NCBI GenBank assembly: GCA_027405735.1
Contig: JAPEHQ010000003.1
Coordinates: 496,001-560,000 of the forward strand
Reading direction: 5' to 3'
Origin: Mucor racemosus
Lineage: Eukaryota > Mucoromycota > Mucoromycetes > Mucorales > Mucoraceae
Length of the DNA: 64,000 bases
The notes below the pieces were generated by a model, which saw only the letters and a program-made list of their open reading frames with translations, was not told the DNA's origin and did no database searches. Both the position numbers and the translations under genes were made by a program. Of this stretch, positions 15,430 through 27,238 are shown in pieces. Every line of letters begins with the position of its first letter. Positions within the stretch are counted from its first letter, which is position 1.

Positions 15430-16851
15430 TAAATTAGATGTGATTTACTCTGATTTAACAGAATTGCTTTATTGACGAAATATATCAATTTAAAATTTGG
15501 GGTATGAAAGAGTTCTCCCCATGTTCTTCTTTTGGGAACCAAATGGGAACAACGACAACAACCTGTTTAGAAACATTAAAAGTATTTATGCCTTTGTAAA
15601 TTTCTGTTTGTAACACACAAAATCGATTGATGATTTAGAGTTATTTTTCTTTTTTCTTCTCCATCCTTTCCTCAGCTCTTTTATTTATGTTTAAAACTAC
15701 AACAAAAGACCAATATTTTTCATAAACTGAAATCAACAAATAGCAGGTACAGCTACATGTTTTTCCTATTGTTTATTTGGAAATAAATTATTAACTGTTA
15801 ATGCTGGGGCGCATTATAGTATGTTTCTCGAACAGAAAAACATCCAAAACTTCTTAGTCATTTTGTTCCATCATTTACGTTATAATCAATATTTTTTTGG
15901 TCTAAAGTCGATATCTACCTGCAGAAAAATTGGTGATTATAAAAGTATGTATAGACATTTACAGTAATAAGCCTAAATCAAGTGGATACAGCATCGTAAA
16001 TTCTTGAAAAAGTTCTCAAATATTATAAAATCTCTTGTTTTTAAGACTTACAAGGCTTATAAGCGGAATATTAATTTCGAAAATTATTCTTGTCCAGATC
16101 ATCAATTTTGACATTTTTTAATTTTTTTTTTTCTGATTTTGCAAATCTAGAGTTAATTATACTACCAATTATAAAAATAAAAAATATACACATATAAAAC
16201 ATTTAGCGCTCTATTTGCTCAATAAAAAACAACAAACATTTTTATTATAAAATATTACATGAAAATCCTTTAATCAAAATCCCGTTTTTTGGGCAAAAGT
16301 ACAAAGTTTTATTAATTAACATTTGATATTAAGTTTTTATAAGATGTGTATTATTTATGACTACAATTGTCTCTCACAATGTGGTATATTTAAACGTTGA
16401 TTTTGGTATCAAAATTTGATTTTTCTGTTTTTTGATAAAACTCATGAGTGTTGGTAAGGATAAAATGAGTCCCCAAAAATGTCCGCTACAAAAACTGAAT
16501 TTTCAGACCATACATGGTTAAATATAAGAAATATTAAAATAAAAACGCTTTTTTATTTAAAACTTAGATATATGCCATAGTATAAGAGACTTAGCGATTC
16601 AATCTTCTTGCTATGCTCAATTAAGGCGTCGCTCCACGGACTCGCTTTTGCAGTTTTTCAATGAATCTATGATATGACAGATGGTTTTTCTGGTAGAAAA
16701 ATGTATGTTTCTATGGTAACAGGTATTGCCTATTTTGTTTAGTTTGTAGTTTGTGTACTGTAATGCTGCTTTTACATTGGCCGAAATGAGCAATTTAGCA
16801 AGGTTTTAATTGCGCTAAATAATGTAAAGCCTTGGAAATTCTTTTCTACCA
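15430..16851 (+). repeat. Repeat family B, copy B1 (CACTA internal sequence)
   Basis: A ~1.4 kb non-coding unit recognised by 'CATAAACTGAAATCAA', a run around 'AATTTTGACATTTTTTAATT', and 'ATGTCCGCTACAAAAACTG'. It recurs at 19360-21440, 41995-44050 and 46320-48130, plus a fragment at 16985-17363. Every full copy sits inside or beside CACTA ends, so it is most likely the body of the CACTA family. Confidence 0.75.
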
Positions 16852-16984
16852 GCTACGGCCGAACTATGTTTCCCATGGGCATAATGATCTGCAAACATGG
16901 GCATAATGATCTGCAAAAATGGGCAGAATAATAAATCATTTGTGCAGATCAGGCAGCCTAGATCAGCAGATCAACGAGATCAAG

Positions 16985-17363
16985 GTTTTTTAGTCAATTT
17001 ACTAAAGTATAACAATCATAATATAATTAATAACGAAGATAATTTGGATGGTTTAAAGCAGATGTGAGTTACTCTGATTCAACAAGATTGCCTTATTGAC
17101 GAGATATATCAATTTGAAATTTGGGGTATGAAAGAGTTCTCCCCATGTTCTTCTTTTGGGGACCAAATGGGAACAACGATAACAACCTGTTTGGCAATAC
17201 TAAAGGTACTCATGCCTTTGTAAATTCCTGTTTGTAATACACAAAATCTTTTTTTCCCTACTCTTTTCTCAGTTCTTTATTTACGTTGAAAACTACAACA
17301 AAAGACTAATATTTTTTTATAAACTGAAATCAAGTAGCCGGTACAAGTACATGTTTTTCCTGC
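16985..17363 (+). repeat. Repeat family B, truncated copy
   Basis: It follows an internal CACTA left end (about 16852) and stops where family C begins at 17364 with TGCAGTGGAATT. Confidence 0.65.
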
Positions 17364-17820
17364 TGCAGTGGAATTACATACTAAAAACACTTGATAATAG
17401 TAAAACAACCTAAATTCCAAATGTCGTTCATAAAATATGATACCACTTGAAATGTGAACAACAATAATAAGCAAACGCTTCAATTGAACACAATAACAAA
17501 CGCATGCTAAAAATATGAAATACCTTTTTGAATCATACATGTCGTGTAGATGATAGCACCCTTGATCACGGTGCAATCAATTACACAAATGACATATATA
17601 TATCAAAATAGGATCCTATCCAAATCAATAATAATAATAAACAAAAATATCAATTTTTTAGAAATACTCATCTATATTGAAGTTGCACTATCAATATAAA
17701 TAAAATTCAAGCATATAAAAACAACCCCTTAAAATCAAGGTTACATAAAGTAGATGTAACAATAATAAACAACCATTTTCCAAAAGGTCGATATTGTCAC
17801 ACTTGACATCAATTCCTTAT

Positions 17821-19086
17821 TCTATATAAAAAATACCCTGGCTTTTATCGTTTTGTTTTCTTTTTCTTAAGTAGATACCATAAACATCTATTATTCATGG
17901 CGGTAAGCCCTTTTTATTTTTACGGAATTTTACTTAGCTTATAACATTGTACATGCAGCATGTAAAATTTGCAAATATACCTAATCACGTAAAGCCTTGT
18001 AACACAATGAAAGCTTTCCACCTGTATTCATCTCTAATTTTTGCTTTTTTAGATAAAATAAAAAGAGCAGGATAAACAACTAATTATAATTGTACGCCTA
18101 GTAGTAAGTGTAAAATAATACGACAAGTTTATTAATTGTTGAATATATATTTAGCGTAAACATATAATCTAGTACTACTCGCATCCTCATCGTCAAGAGG
18201 GCTCATATGCGACTTGTAGGTAAGTATTATTAAATCAAGTCGAGTTTAGTATTTACTTTTTTTATTGATATGATAGATGATTGCTCGTTTCAAGGTGAGT
18301 AATAAGTTATTGTTTCTATGAATCTATAAAAGTCGCTAATGACATCTGTATCTAGGAAATCCTTGGGCGGCTTTTTCTTTTATCATCATGATGTTATTCC
18401 CTGTAAGTTGATAAACAATTTACAACATCAAAAGCATCTTATATAATTATATTTTTAGTAAATAGATGACCTTGTTGCTATCTGGATACAGAACTTTTAC
18501 CATCTCTGTGTCTTTATCAGCTGTTTGAGATACCATTGCTACTCGTTGCTTCCCTACAGGCTATGGCTCCCTTACTTTCCACTCCTTTTGTTTCTTTTTT
18601 TTAGTATCCCATTAATCCATTTGCAGTTTGTATATCAAATTACATCATCTAGTAGTATTATACCGCGTATTTTTATATATATAACAAACCAATAAACTAT
18701 CAACAATAAATAAGTATATGATATCAAAATCGCTCCATAATAGCTATAAAATGCTAAAACAAAAAGCCTGATGCGTGCATCAATTTAATACGCATGCAGA
18801 GTGCGTTCATGAAAATGCTTGCATAATATGCAATTGCGTACGTATTACTCTACTGACAGCTTGCAGAAATGTCTCGGCCATGAGTTTTTTCTATGATGAT
18901 TGCGTGAAGAAATGTATAGCGCTGAAGTATTCATCAATAATCTTGCGTGCAGAATTGTTCCGTGCCTGAGATATTTTAAAAAACCAGTGACGCTATTTTG
19001 CACGCAAAAGCTCAGTGTTTGCGTGCGGATTAGGCAGGCCAATGCGCAAATTAGGCAAAATTTCAATCGCCATTTTCTCCATAGTG
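17821..19086 (+). mobile_element. 1.27 kb insertion in family C, with 4-bp TTAT duplication
   Basis: The boundaries come from comparison with two uninterrupted family C copies. TTAT is present at 17817-17820 and 19087-19090. No clear terminal inverted repeats are seen. The left two-thirds hold a spliced-gene-like pattern (17897-18411). The right part (about 18760-19086) has different composition, rich in GCGTGCA and GCATGC words. It could be a transduplicated or retro-inserted gene fragment, or a composite of two insertions. Confidence 0.6.
17897..18411 (+). CDS. Possible small intron-rich gene for a ~41-residue membrane protein
   Basis: A speculative model: ATGGCG at 17897-17902, then exons 18173-18215, 18277-18294 and 18356-18411. 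The introns start with GTAAGC, GTAGGT and GTGAGT and end with AG; the two inner ones are 61 nt, the size usual in this genome. A further GTAAGT/TTTTAG pair (18403-18458, 56 nt) would place a stop right after the exon. The product would be about 40 residues, polar at first (His, Tyr, Arg) and ending in a hydrophobic helix after Asn-Pro-Trp, like a tail-anchored micropeptide. I recognise no family. The first exon and the GTAGGT donor are the weakest points, since GTAAGT lies 4 nt downstream. It may be a gene fragment carried by the insertion. Confidence 0.3.
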
Positions 19087-19359
19087 TTATGGTCAATGCT
19101 CTACATGATTTGCCCCTTAAAACATTAAATCAATAACAATGTACTCAAAACTAGAAGATTACTAAATATAAATCCATTTAAGTCTGATGGTAAAGTATCC
19201 AAGTTCTCCAAATTACTATAAATACCTTCATACTTTTTCAATTATTTTAAATCTTCAGAAATCTTTTGTAATAAAAACTTTAGCTGATTATAATTGTATG
19301 TCTACTGCTTTTATTTTTATATTTTTTTTTATTTTAGTAAACATCGTTATTTACTGAGA

Positions 19360-21440
19360 TAATATAATTAATAACGAAGATAATTTGAATGGTTTGAAGC
19401 AGATGAGTAGATGTGAATTACTTTGATTCAACAGAATTGCCTTATTGACGAGATATATTAATTTAAAATTTGGGGTTTGAAAGAGTTCTGCCCATGTTCT
19501 TCTTTCGGGGACCAAATGGGAACAACGACAACAACCTGTTTGGCAACACTAAAAGTATTTATACCTTTGTAAATTTCTGTTTGTAATACGCAATGATATA
19601 TCACACAAAATCGACTGATTTAGAATTATCTTTCTGTTTTCTTCCCCACTCTTTCCTCAGATCTTTTATTTATATTTGAAGTTGCAACAAAAAAGACAAA
19701 TTTTTTTTATAAACTGAAATCAAGTATCAGGTCCAACAAGTAAATGTTTTTCCTATTGTTTATTTGGAAATGAATTATTAATTGTTAATTTTAGGACGCG
19801 TTATAATATTTTTCTCGGACAAAAAAAGCACCCAAGACTTGATCAGTTTGTTCCATCATCTAAGTTATAACCAATGCTTTTTTTGTCTAAATTCGATATC
19901 TATATGCAGAAAAACTGGTGATTATAAAAGTATGTATAAATATTTACAGTAATAAGCTTGAATCAAGTGGGTACAGCATCGTAAATTCTTGAAAAGGTTC
20001 TCAAGTATTATAAAATCTCTTGTTTTTAAGACTTACAAGGCTTATAAGCGGAATATTAATTTCGAAAATTATTCTTGTCCAGATCATCAATTTTGACATT
20101 TTTTAATTTTTTTTTTCTGATTTTGCAAATCTAGAGTTAATTATACTACCAATTATAAAAATAAAAAATATACACATATAAAACATTTAGCGCTCTATTT
20201 GCTCAATAAAAAACAACAAACATTTTCATTACAAAATATTACATGAAAATCCTTTAATCAAAAAACCGTTTTTGGGCCAAAAATGCTAATTTTCATTATT
20301 TAATATTTAATATTAAACTTTTATAAGATGTGTATTAGCTATGGCTACAATTTCCTCTCACAGTGTAGTATATTTAAACGTTGATTTTGGTATCAAAATT
20401 TGATTTTTCTGTTTTTTTATCAAATCATGAGTGTTGGTAAGGATAAAATGAGTCCCCAAAAATGTCCGCTACAAAAACTGAATTTTCAGACCATAAATGT
20501 TTGAATATAAGAAAAATTAAAAAAACGCTTTTTTATTTAAAACTGATATACCATAGTATAAGAGACTTAGTCATTCCATCTTGCTGTCTTGCTATGCTCA
20601 ATTATGGCGTCGCTCTACGGGCTCTCTTTTGCAATTTTTTAATAAATGTATGATATAACAAACGGTTTTTCTGGTAGTAATAGAAAAATGTATGTTTTTA
20701 TGATAAAAGATATTGCCTATTTTGTTTAATTTATGGTTTATGCGTTGCAGTGCTGCTTTTACATTGGCTGAAATGTGCAATTTAGCAAGATTTTATTTGC
20801 GCTAAATATGTAAAGCCTTGAAAATAATCCTTTTCTACGTGTATTGTTTCTCTCATTTTGTTCTCATATTCCAAGAGTATATTTACTACCGTTTGATAAG
20901 ATATATCAGACTATCAAGCTGATATTCTTTTCTTGCATCTAAATGCAAATGCTAATATTTTTAATATAGGTAGCAGTCTATTGTATATTAGAGACTGATA
21001 TTTTCATTTAACCGCATTCTAATAAGATCAAATATCATTATTCACTACTGTACTGTTGGACGTATTTCTTGATTACCGGATCAAATCGAAGGCAACAATA
21101 TTTATATCTGCTCAATGAAAAGCTAGAGCTGGCTATAAATCCAAAAAATGGTCCAGAAAACTGATAAAGTTTCAAATGATATAGAAACAAAACAAAAGAA
21201 TAATCTAATGTCTTGCCTAATAACCATAGTTTTGATCGTAACTACAGTGTACTCGAAAACAAATCTTTTTATAGCTGGCAATCGTAAACCAAAATAGTAA
21301 GCTTAAAGAATGTTAATTTGTTTAAATTCTATGTGTGATAAAAAAGTAATATCTATAATCTTAGATTTGGCTTGCATATAAATTTAAGCAGTAAGTGTTA
21401 TTTAAATTTATGCTCGAGCAAAAACCATTGCTGCTGTAAA
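19360..21440 (+). repeat. Repeat family B, copy B2
   Basis: The longest copy of the CACTA body sequence in this element. The 20890-21440 part also matches 47530-48130, so B2 and B4 share about 2 kb. No long reading frame is present. Confidence 0.75.
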
Positions 21441-21482
21441 CATTATTATAGCTATAGAAACATTTACAAATGATGATAATTG

Positions 21483-21714
21483 TGTTATGTCAATACACAT
21501 CATAAGTCTCGCATCCAAGGTCTCAGTCCATGATTAGTGTTACAGTAAATCAATGCAGACCATTATTGATTTACATCATATTATTAGATAATAAAACTCT
21601 AGTAATAGTTATAATTAATGTGTATAAATACATTATTCAAAGGATGATACATTGCTACTAATAAAAGTGTAATACTCTGGCAAAATTATTTATATAGACT
21701 CTTTTGACGTTTCA
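21483..21714. mobile_element. Solo LTR (LTR-a), intact
   Basis: 232 bp from TGTTATGTCA to TGACGTTTCA, flanked by perfect AATTG duplications at 21478-21482 and 21715-21719. It inserted into the right part of CACTA 1. It contains a TATAAATA-like box and an AATAAAA signal, as expected for an LTR. Confidence 0.85.
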
Positions 21715-21719
21715 AATTG

Positions 21720-22162
21720 CAAATATATTGGCTCTTGCATGTATTGCTCTACATCAACAACGCATTGAATTGTATTGTCTATAATCCACATATATTATTA
21801 ATAAAAACAAATGTAATTTAATAGCTCGTTTCAGTAGCAAATGCAATGGAATTTTGAGAAAGGCACAATACTCATGTACAAACCAATTTGTGCCCATACA
21901 ATTAGCTCATTGTGCTCATGGTCAGATTTTATTATTATGACACAAATAGGGATAATGATATACTTATGGGCAATTCTATCATTATGCACACATGGAACTA
22001 ATGTCATGCACATGGACAGAATCTATAATTATGCACATACAGGCTTTTCGTTGTGCTCGTGTGAAGTTTCTTTTGTTGTGTCCATGCGCATCTTGTTATC
22101 TTTTTAGTCATATTCAGTGGGCATAACAAAATCATCTTGTGTAGCACAGGTCGGCCGTAGTG
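21720..22162. repeat. CACTA right subterminal repeat zone
   Basis: This zone is dense in short motifs in both orientations (TTGTGCCCAT, CTCATTGTGCTCATGG, TTATGCACACATGG, ATGCACATGGACAG). It is shared with 44060-44537 and 48130-48430. Such repeat zones next to the TIRs are where CACTA transposases bind. The reading frames drawn through it are by-products of the repeats. Confidence 0.65.
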
Positions 22163-22309
22163 TAGTCCCACATTCCTTAATAATACGTACAGTATAAACT
22201 GAGCTTTATAACATAATACACAGCAACAATAATGTAGAACTTCTCATAGAAAAAGGTGTTGTAATCTTAACCAAAAAATGTACACAGATCTGTGGTGGAC
22301 GCAACAATC

Positions 22310-22515
22310 AAGTAGTTATCAAATCAACATCCAAGCACATTTAGTGCAGCATTAAAACAAGGCAATTCACAGGTTCTGCAAGCACGGTTAAATTATGATT
22401 GATCCGTTTCAATCCATAGATTACTATCAAACAAATCTAATAATGGTTCAATAATGCCTTAAATTACATCTCATCAGGATCTCAATGTCAAATCAATATA
22501 AAAGGTCATACTTTT
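22310..22515 (+). repeat. Repeat family E, partial copy
   Basis: From ATCAAGTAGTTATCAAATCA to ATATAAAAGGTCAT it matches 45385-45585. The left half of the unit is missing. Confidence 0.7.
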
Positions 22516-22638
22516 ACATATAAATAAACGATATCTTGCTTTTATTATACAGTTGAAGAACTGATTCATCATTACTCATTCTCTTTTAATTGCATTATTT
22601 TTTTAAGTATTATTCATCAAACCTGAAAAAATACGACT

Positions 22639-23330
22639 GCAATGAAATGACACCTTTTATAGACCAAAGTCGCCATTGTTATTTCAGAAAAATAACTGAT
22701 TTCAATTCGTACCTGAACCTCGCTCCATAAGGACTGAGTTCCAATCAGATCCCAATAAACATAACGAGGAAACTCTATATTGCTGGTGCCTGTAAAAGGA
22801 AGTATTCCTGATCAAAATACAACCTTCTACAACACGACACCTATGATATAAAGCTGTACTTATTTTGCATTAGTAATATATTCCAAAACTCCTGCTCATA
22901 AAATTGCAGTTGTAGTAATTCTAGATAAGAAATCACATCCCATAAAAATAAGCTCAGTTGCACTTTAAATTATAATTGGAATGTTGAAAGATCAACATCA
23001 TCCATCTAACGATATTCTACCATATCAAGCAAAGTATCAAAATCTCAACCAAGTATCTTATAAAAGAATGTCAACAAAAGATCTTATGATTGAACACCTG
23101 TAAAATAGGCATCAGCACACAAACATCCACTATTTTACAATTCCTATAAATATAGCATACTTTATGAAGATATCATTCTTTCTCTTCAGATTTCTTTTAA
23201 TGACAATAAAACCGTGGAAAGACTATAACTGTATTTATCAACACTTTTATTTTTTTATTTTATTTTTCATTTTTATAAAATTGCTTCAATTTTATTCCTA
23301 CGACAATAATATACTTTTCATTATAACTAT
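22639..23330 (+). repeat. Repeat family F, long copy
   Basis: It matches 38740-39345 in inverted orientation over ~600 bp, and 13360-13475 at its left end. No gene is recognised; the short frame at 23164-23358 is low-complexity Phe/Ile. Confidence 0.75.
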
Positions 23331-23339
23331 TACACAGAA

Positions 23340-24129
23340 TTACTATCTAAGGGCATGATATCAATTAACGAGGACTCATCTGTAAATCAACGTGAACACA
23401 AGTTGATTTACTCTCACGTAAAACATGGACCGAGATCTTGGATGTGCAACCTAAGATATAATATTAACATAACAAATATAATCTAGCTTGAAGTCTTGTA
23501 TTTTCATTTACTCCATCAAAAATGCATATTTTTTGAAAATTTAAGAACTAGCTACAGTAATTGATCACATTGTTTATTATTGAATTAATGATTAATTAAT
23601 TGCCAACTTTAAAAAAAGCTCACTAAAAAAACTCACTAAAAAAACTCACTAAAAAAACTCACTAAAAAAACTCACTAAAAAAACAAAAGTTTACAATTTA
23701 CTAGTATTTAAATACAGAAGTTCTTCAGCTTGTTCTCTTAAATTCGCAATGATTCCTGGAAGCGAAAATTAGTACCATACATCTATGGAGGCTGTTTTAG
23801 AATTTGTGTCATGTAAATTGGAGTTAATTTAGATCAGTGTTCATTGAAAGAAGTTAATCCTTTACTGGTTTCAGTAGCTAGAAATAGTATGTTATGCTGA
23901 TGATTTTCTCAATGCACAATGGCTTGTGGAAATAGAAATTTATAATTCTTTGTAGAAAATATTTAGAATCATCACCGTATATAATTGAAGATTACTTGTA
24001 TTGATATTCATACAGATGGAAATTTTTTTTTTTTTGTCTTCTGTTTCCTGCAGCTGTAAATATTATATTATTATTTTGTAAATGTTAAAACTCATTATTA
24101 ATTTCTGCATTTCCCAAGTAGATCCAATT
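23340..24129. other. Intergenic, no gene; contains a minisatellite
   Basis: AT-rich spacer between family F and copy A2. The only structure seen is the 13-bp tandem array at 23619-23685, listed separately, and a T-run near 24028. Confidence 0.5.
23619..23685. repeat. Minisatellite, 13-bp unit CTCACTAAAAAAA x 5
   Basis: Five consecutive near-perfect units, the first slightly diverged (GCTCACTAAAAAAA). No copy is seen elsewhere in the window. Confidence 0.9.
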
Positions 24130-25292
24130 GATGGCTACTCTGCCGTTTTTGTTTCAGCAAAAAATATCCATTTTTTGTCGAGATAATCAAAACAATAGTC
24201 CACACTACAGCTTAAACCTATAATAACTGGGTTTCAAAATAGATTTACCAAAAAGAACGAAAAATGATTCAAAAAAACAAAATCGTTTGGTAGCTCATTA
24301 ACTGCTAAGTAAGTTGTGCTAGCTTATTAAAAGATTCTTGTACAGTTTTGCATTCTGCATCCATCATTATAAAAATTAGACAAATGTTTCACATTAAATT
24401 TTCCACAAAATTCAATTGAAATTTTGGAGGTTTTTTAAAAATACACATTAATTTTTATTAACATATTACAAATGTAAGTAATGCAAATAATGCACAAAAA
24501 ATTAATCTATCGATTAAGTTATTGCTGAGTCTTCTAGCTGCATTTTTCGTTGAGAAAACAAGTTTTTTGTTGTTTTTTTTTTTCAAATTCAGAATTTGGG
24601 ATGAGGGTATACAAGGGAAAATTGAAGCAAGAGGCAAGAATATTTCTTTGTACACATTTTTGAGGATATCTCCACGAAAAATCAATATTTTGAAAAAAAC
24701 TAAATTGGATCCAAGAGAGCTTAACAAGATTGATGACATGAATGTAAAAAAAAGCGTTGCTCAATTTAACCAATATTTTGAAATCTACCATAAAAATGTC
24801 AAAAAAATGAAAAAAAAAATAAAAGTGCTCAAATTTTTTTTATACTAAAATATGTTTTAGAGCGCTTCAAAACAAGTAAGTTATATTATTAAAAAATGTC
24901 AGTATAGCTTAATTTTTCGTAGAGATATGAAGGGTCAAAGTTTTAATTTTTGGCAGTGAAGTTCCTGTAAAAATCTGAAATATTACCACTAGAAAAGTTA
25001 TACCAACTGCAAAAAATAGGATATTTTTGGACACTCATTTTTGAATTAAAGTTGAACATCTTAGGTACATTAGCATGTAATTTTCTCCTGGTGTTATTTA
25101 GTGAAAAAAAAAGTAGAGCAGGGATGAAAAATGAGACCCAGTTTTCAAAGGAAACGCAATAAATTTTACCTGTTTTTGAGTCTTTCGTGAGATATAAAAT
25201 AATATTTAGGAATAGGTAGCATAATGCGATCAATTCACATCTATTTTACAGTAACTAAGTTATCTCTTAAGAAGTATTTAGTGTAGGGTTAG
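24130..25292 (-). repeat. Dispersed repeat family A, copy A2 (inverted relative to A1)
   Basis: Inverted copy of A1. Over the 88-codon reading frame near the outer end (24943-25233 minus) the two copies differ at about one amino acid. The outer edges match to about 25292. The opposite-strand frame at 24522-24848 keeps the 'TFLRISPRKINILKKTKL' peptide. Confidence 0.8.
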
Positions 25293-26420
25293 TTATAGAT
25301 AAGGGGTACACTTCGATTTTGAAGATTAGAAACATGGGAAATCAGTTTTTTTAAAATATTTATGTTTTGAGGGTGAAAACGAGCTACCAATTCCTAAAAA
25401 AAAAGCATTTGAAGTCTAACGAATTCTGTTTTTCTCAACTCCTATGCCCATATAAACATTTCTTCAGTAAATAATCAATATGATCAAGTAAAAACAAATC
25501 ATTATGGGAACTTTTCATTTGGCTGACTCTAATTTGAAAAGACTAAAAGACCAAATGTAATTCATGCCAAAACGCTTTCAGTAGTAGAAATCCCTGCAAG
25601 AACACAGATAATAAACACTGCAAAGGGAACTCAATGACCAACAGCATGGTATAACAGCATATTTTATATGTACTTTAAAAATCCTGGAATTGGTATAAAA
25701 ACATTTATTTCTCTTTTTTAAAAACCCCCCCCCCCCAATAAAATGATGCACACTACAACAGATGGTCATAGAAATAGTGTTAAAAGATTACAACCAAAGT
25801 TTCTACAATCGAAATATATAGTCAAAATATTTTACATCCATATCCAACATCAATATTAAAAATAAAGGGTTGCTTCAAGTTAAAGCAACTAATCGAGACA
25901 AATAAAATTGAGCCAACTGGATACTGCCTTCTTCTGCAGTACTTTTGATAGGGAAAAATTGAGATAAGGAAGCACAACTAAAACCTCATATTGGATCAAA
26001 CAAAGCATTAGCACAAAGAGTATTGGATAGTGTACAACTAAAACGAGTGTGCATTAGAAAAAGGACAACATCATGCTTTTTTTTTTTTAGCTTGGTTGCC
26101 ATCATCGTTAACGTCTTTTGAGTATATTATAATGTTACGTCTATTCTGCAGGAATTCAAGCATTACAACTTTTTCTTCCATAAAGTGTATTTACAATTAC
26201 ATTTACAAAAATGCTTTATATTTCTTTTGAGCAAAAATAAAAATCATGCACACCCACACATCCTTAAACATACTCTCGCAATCAAACAAACCCCTTTTAA
26301 TCCCACATCACAGCTAGATGAATAAACATATAAACCAATGCAAAAAATGTAACCACTTGTTATGTATATAATATAATTTCTTTTTTAATAAAAATCAAGA
26401 AAAAGAAAAACACAAGAGAT
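25293..26420. other. Intergenic between repeat A2 and the uL23 gene
   Basis: About 1.1 kb with no supportable gene. It contains a C-homopolymer near 25727 and a T-run at 26085. The last part is the 3' side of the uL23 gene. Confidence 0.5.
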
Positions 26421-27238
26421 TTAAATGAAACCAATCTTGTTGGCAACATCGAGAGCATCAACATCAGCGGTTAAACGAACGAAAGCCTTCTTGTTACCAT
26501 CGGGACGGATAAGAGTGTTAACTTGTTGAGCCTCAACATCATAAAGACGCTTGACAGCATCCTTGATTTGGTTCTTGTTGGCCTTAACGTCAACGAGGAA
26601 AGTCAAGGTGTTGTGTTCCTCAATCTTCTTCATGGCAGTCTCGGTGTTGAGAGGTTGACGAATGACACGGTATTGATCCATACGGGGAGCATGAGCAATA
26701 GACTTGCGAGCATACTTGGGGGCACGGTTCAAAACCAAAGTCTTGGGGATATGGAAATGGGTGGATGTGCGAATCTTACGCACAGCCTTACCATGGACAC
26801 CCTTAAGAGCGGACTTCTTGGCGTTAAGAGCCTTGGCGGAAGCTATTGCAATATATACAAAAAGGTCAGAACAAACTACCAGTATATTATGATGATATAT
26901 GATATGTAAAAAAGACACACTAATAGAAAGAGAGGGGGGGGCTGATTTGTGATTATTGATTTGCAATTGAATTACTGAATCTAGTAAGTTGACAAAATAT
27001 AGTGAACTGTTGTGTGTAGTCGTAGTCTATTCAAATTGATCTCTGATAGCCTGAATGTTGTAGTGGTTGCTGCTCGGTCAATTTCTTCTGACCAAAATGT
27101 CAATTCTGTATATAAAAATATTTCATCCAATCTGTCAATCCATTATCATCATCCATCGATCATTTATCTGCCTCTCTTTCAATACTGCAATCTATACATC
27201 TAATATCATCTATTCATTATATTACCTTGGTTGGCCAT
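26421..27238 (-). CDS. RPL25: 60S ribosomal protein uL23 (L23a/L25)
   Basis: Two exons: a tiny 13-nt first exon at 27238-27226 (Met-Ala-Asn-Gln plus one base) and 26842-26421. The 383-nt intron between them is far longer than others here, as is common for the first intron of ribosomal protein genes. The product is 144 residues. The body matches eukaryotic uL23: basic N-terminal extension '[16 protein letters not shown]', then '[14 protein letters not shown]', and the globular domain '[19 protein letters not shown]' to the C-terminal '[12 protein letters not shown]'. uL23 sits at the exit of the ribosomal tunnel and docks SRP and nascent-chain factors. Codon use is strongly biased, as for a highly expressed gene. 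The first exon is inferred from phase and the usual MAxx start. Confidence 0.93.

Larger units (their letters stand above)
17364..19357 (-). repeat. Repeat family C, copy split by an insertion
   Basis: The halves 17364-17820 and 19087-19357 together match the continuous unit at 45586-46320 and, inverted, 40623-41321. The break lies exactly at CCTTAT / TTATGG of the continuous copies, leaving a TTAT duplication on both sides of the insertion at 17821-19086. Confidence 0.75.
14804..22162. mobile_element. CACTA-like (En/Spm-type) DNA transposon 1, non-autonomous, 7.36 kb
   Basis: The 5' end reads TACTATGGCCGA and the 3' end reads TCGGCCGTAGTG, so the terminal inverted repeats fit CACTA(C/T)GGCCGA with one mutated first base. 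Three-bp direct repeats TAG flank the element (14801-14803 and 22163-22165), the duplication size of CACTA elements. Subterminal zones carry repeated motifs such as ATGGGCATAATGATCTGCA at the left and TTATGCACACATGG / TTGTGCCCATA at the right. The interior has two copies of family B, one family C unit split by an insertion, and two solo LTRs. I find no transposase reading frame. A second left-end-like sequence at ~16852 shows an older rearrangement or nested end. Confidence 0.72.

Noticed and set aside
16852..22162. CACTA 1 starting at the internal left end near 16852
   Set aside because: The sequence before it does not match the TAG that follows 22162, whereas 14804 does. The internal end is better seen as a nested remnant.
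23619..23685. CRISPR-like array
   Set aside because: Units are contiguous 13-bp tandem repeats without spacers in a eukaryotic genome.
26843..27225. Box C/D snoRNA in the long uL23 intron
   Set aside because: An ATGATGA-like C box exists on the minus strand, but no CTGA D box lies at a fitting distance.
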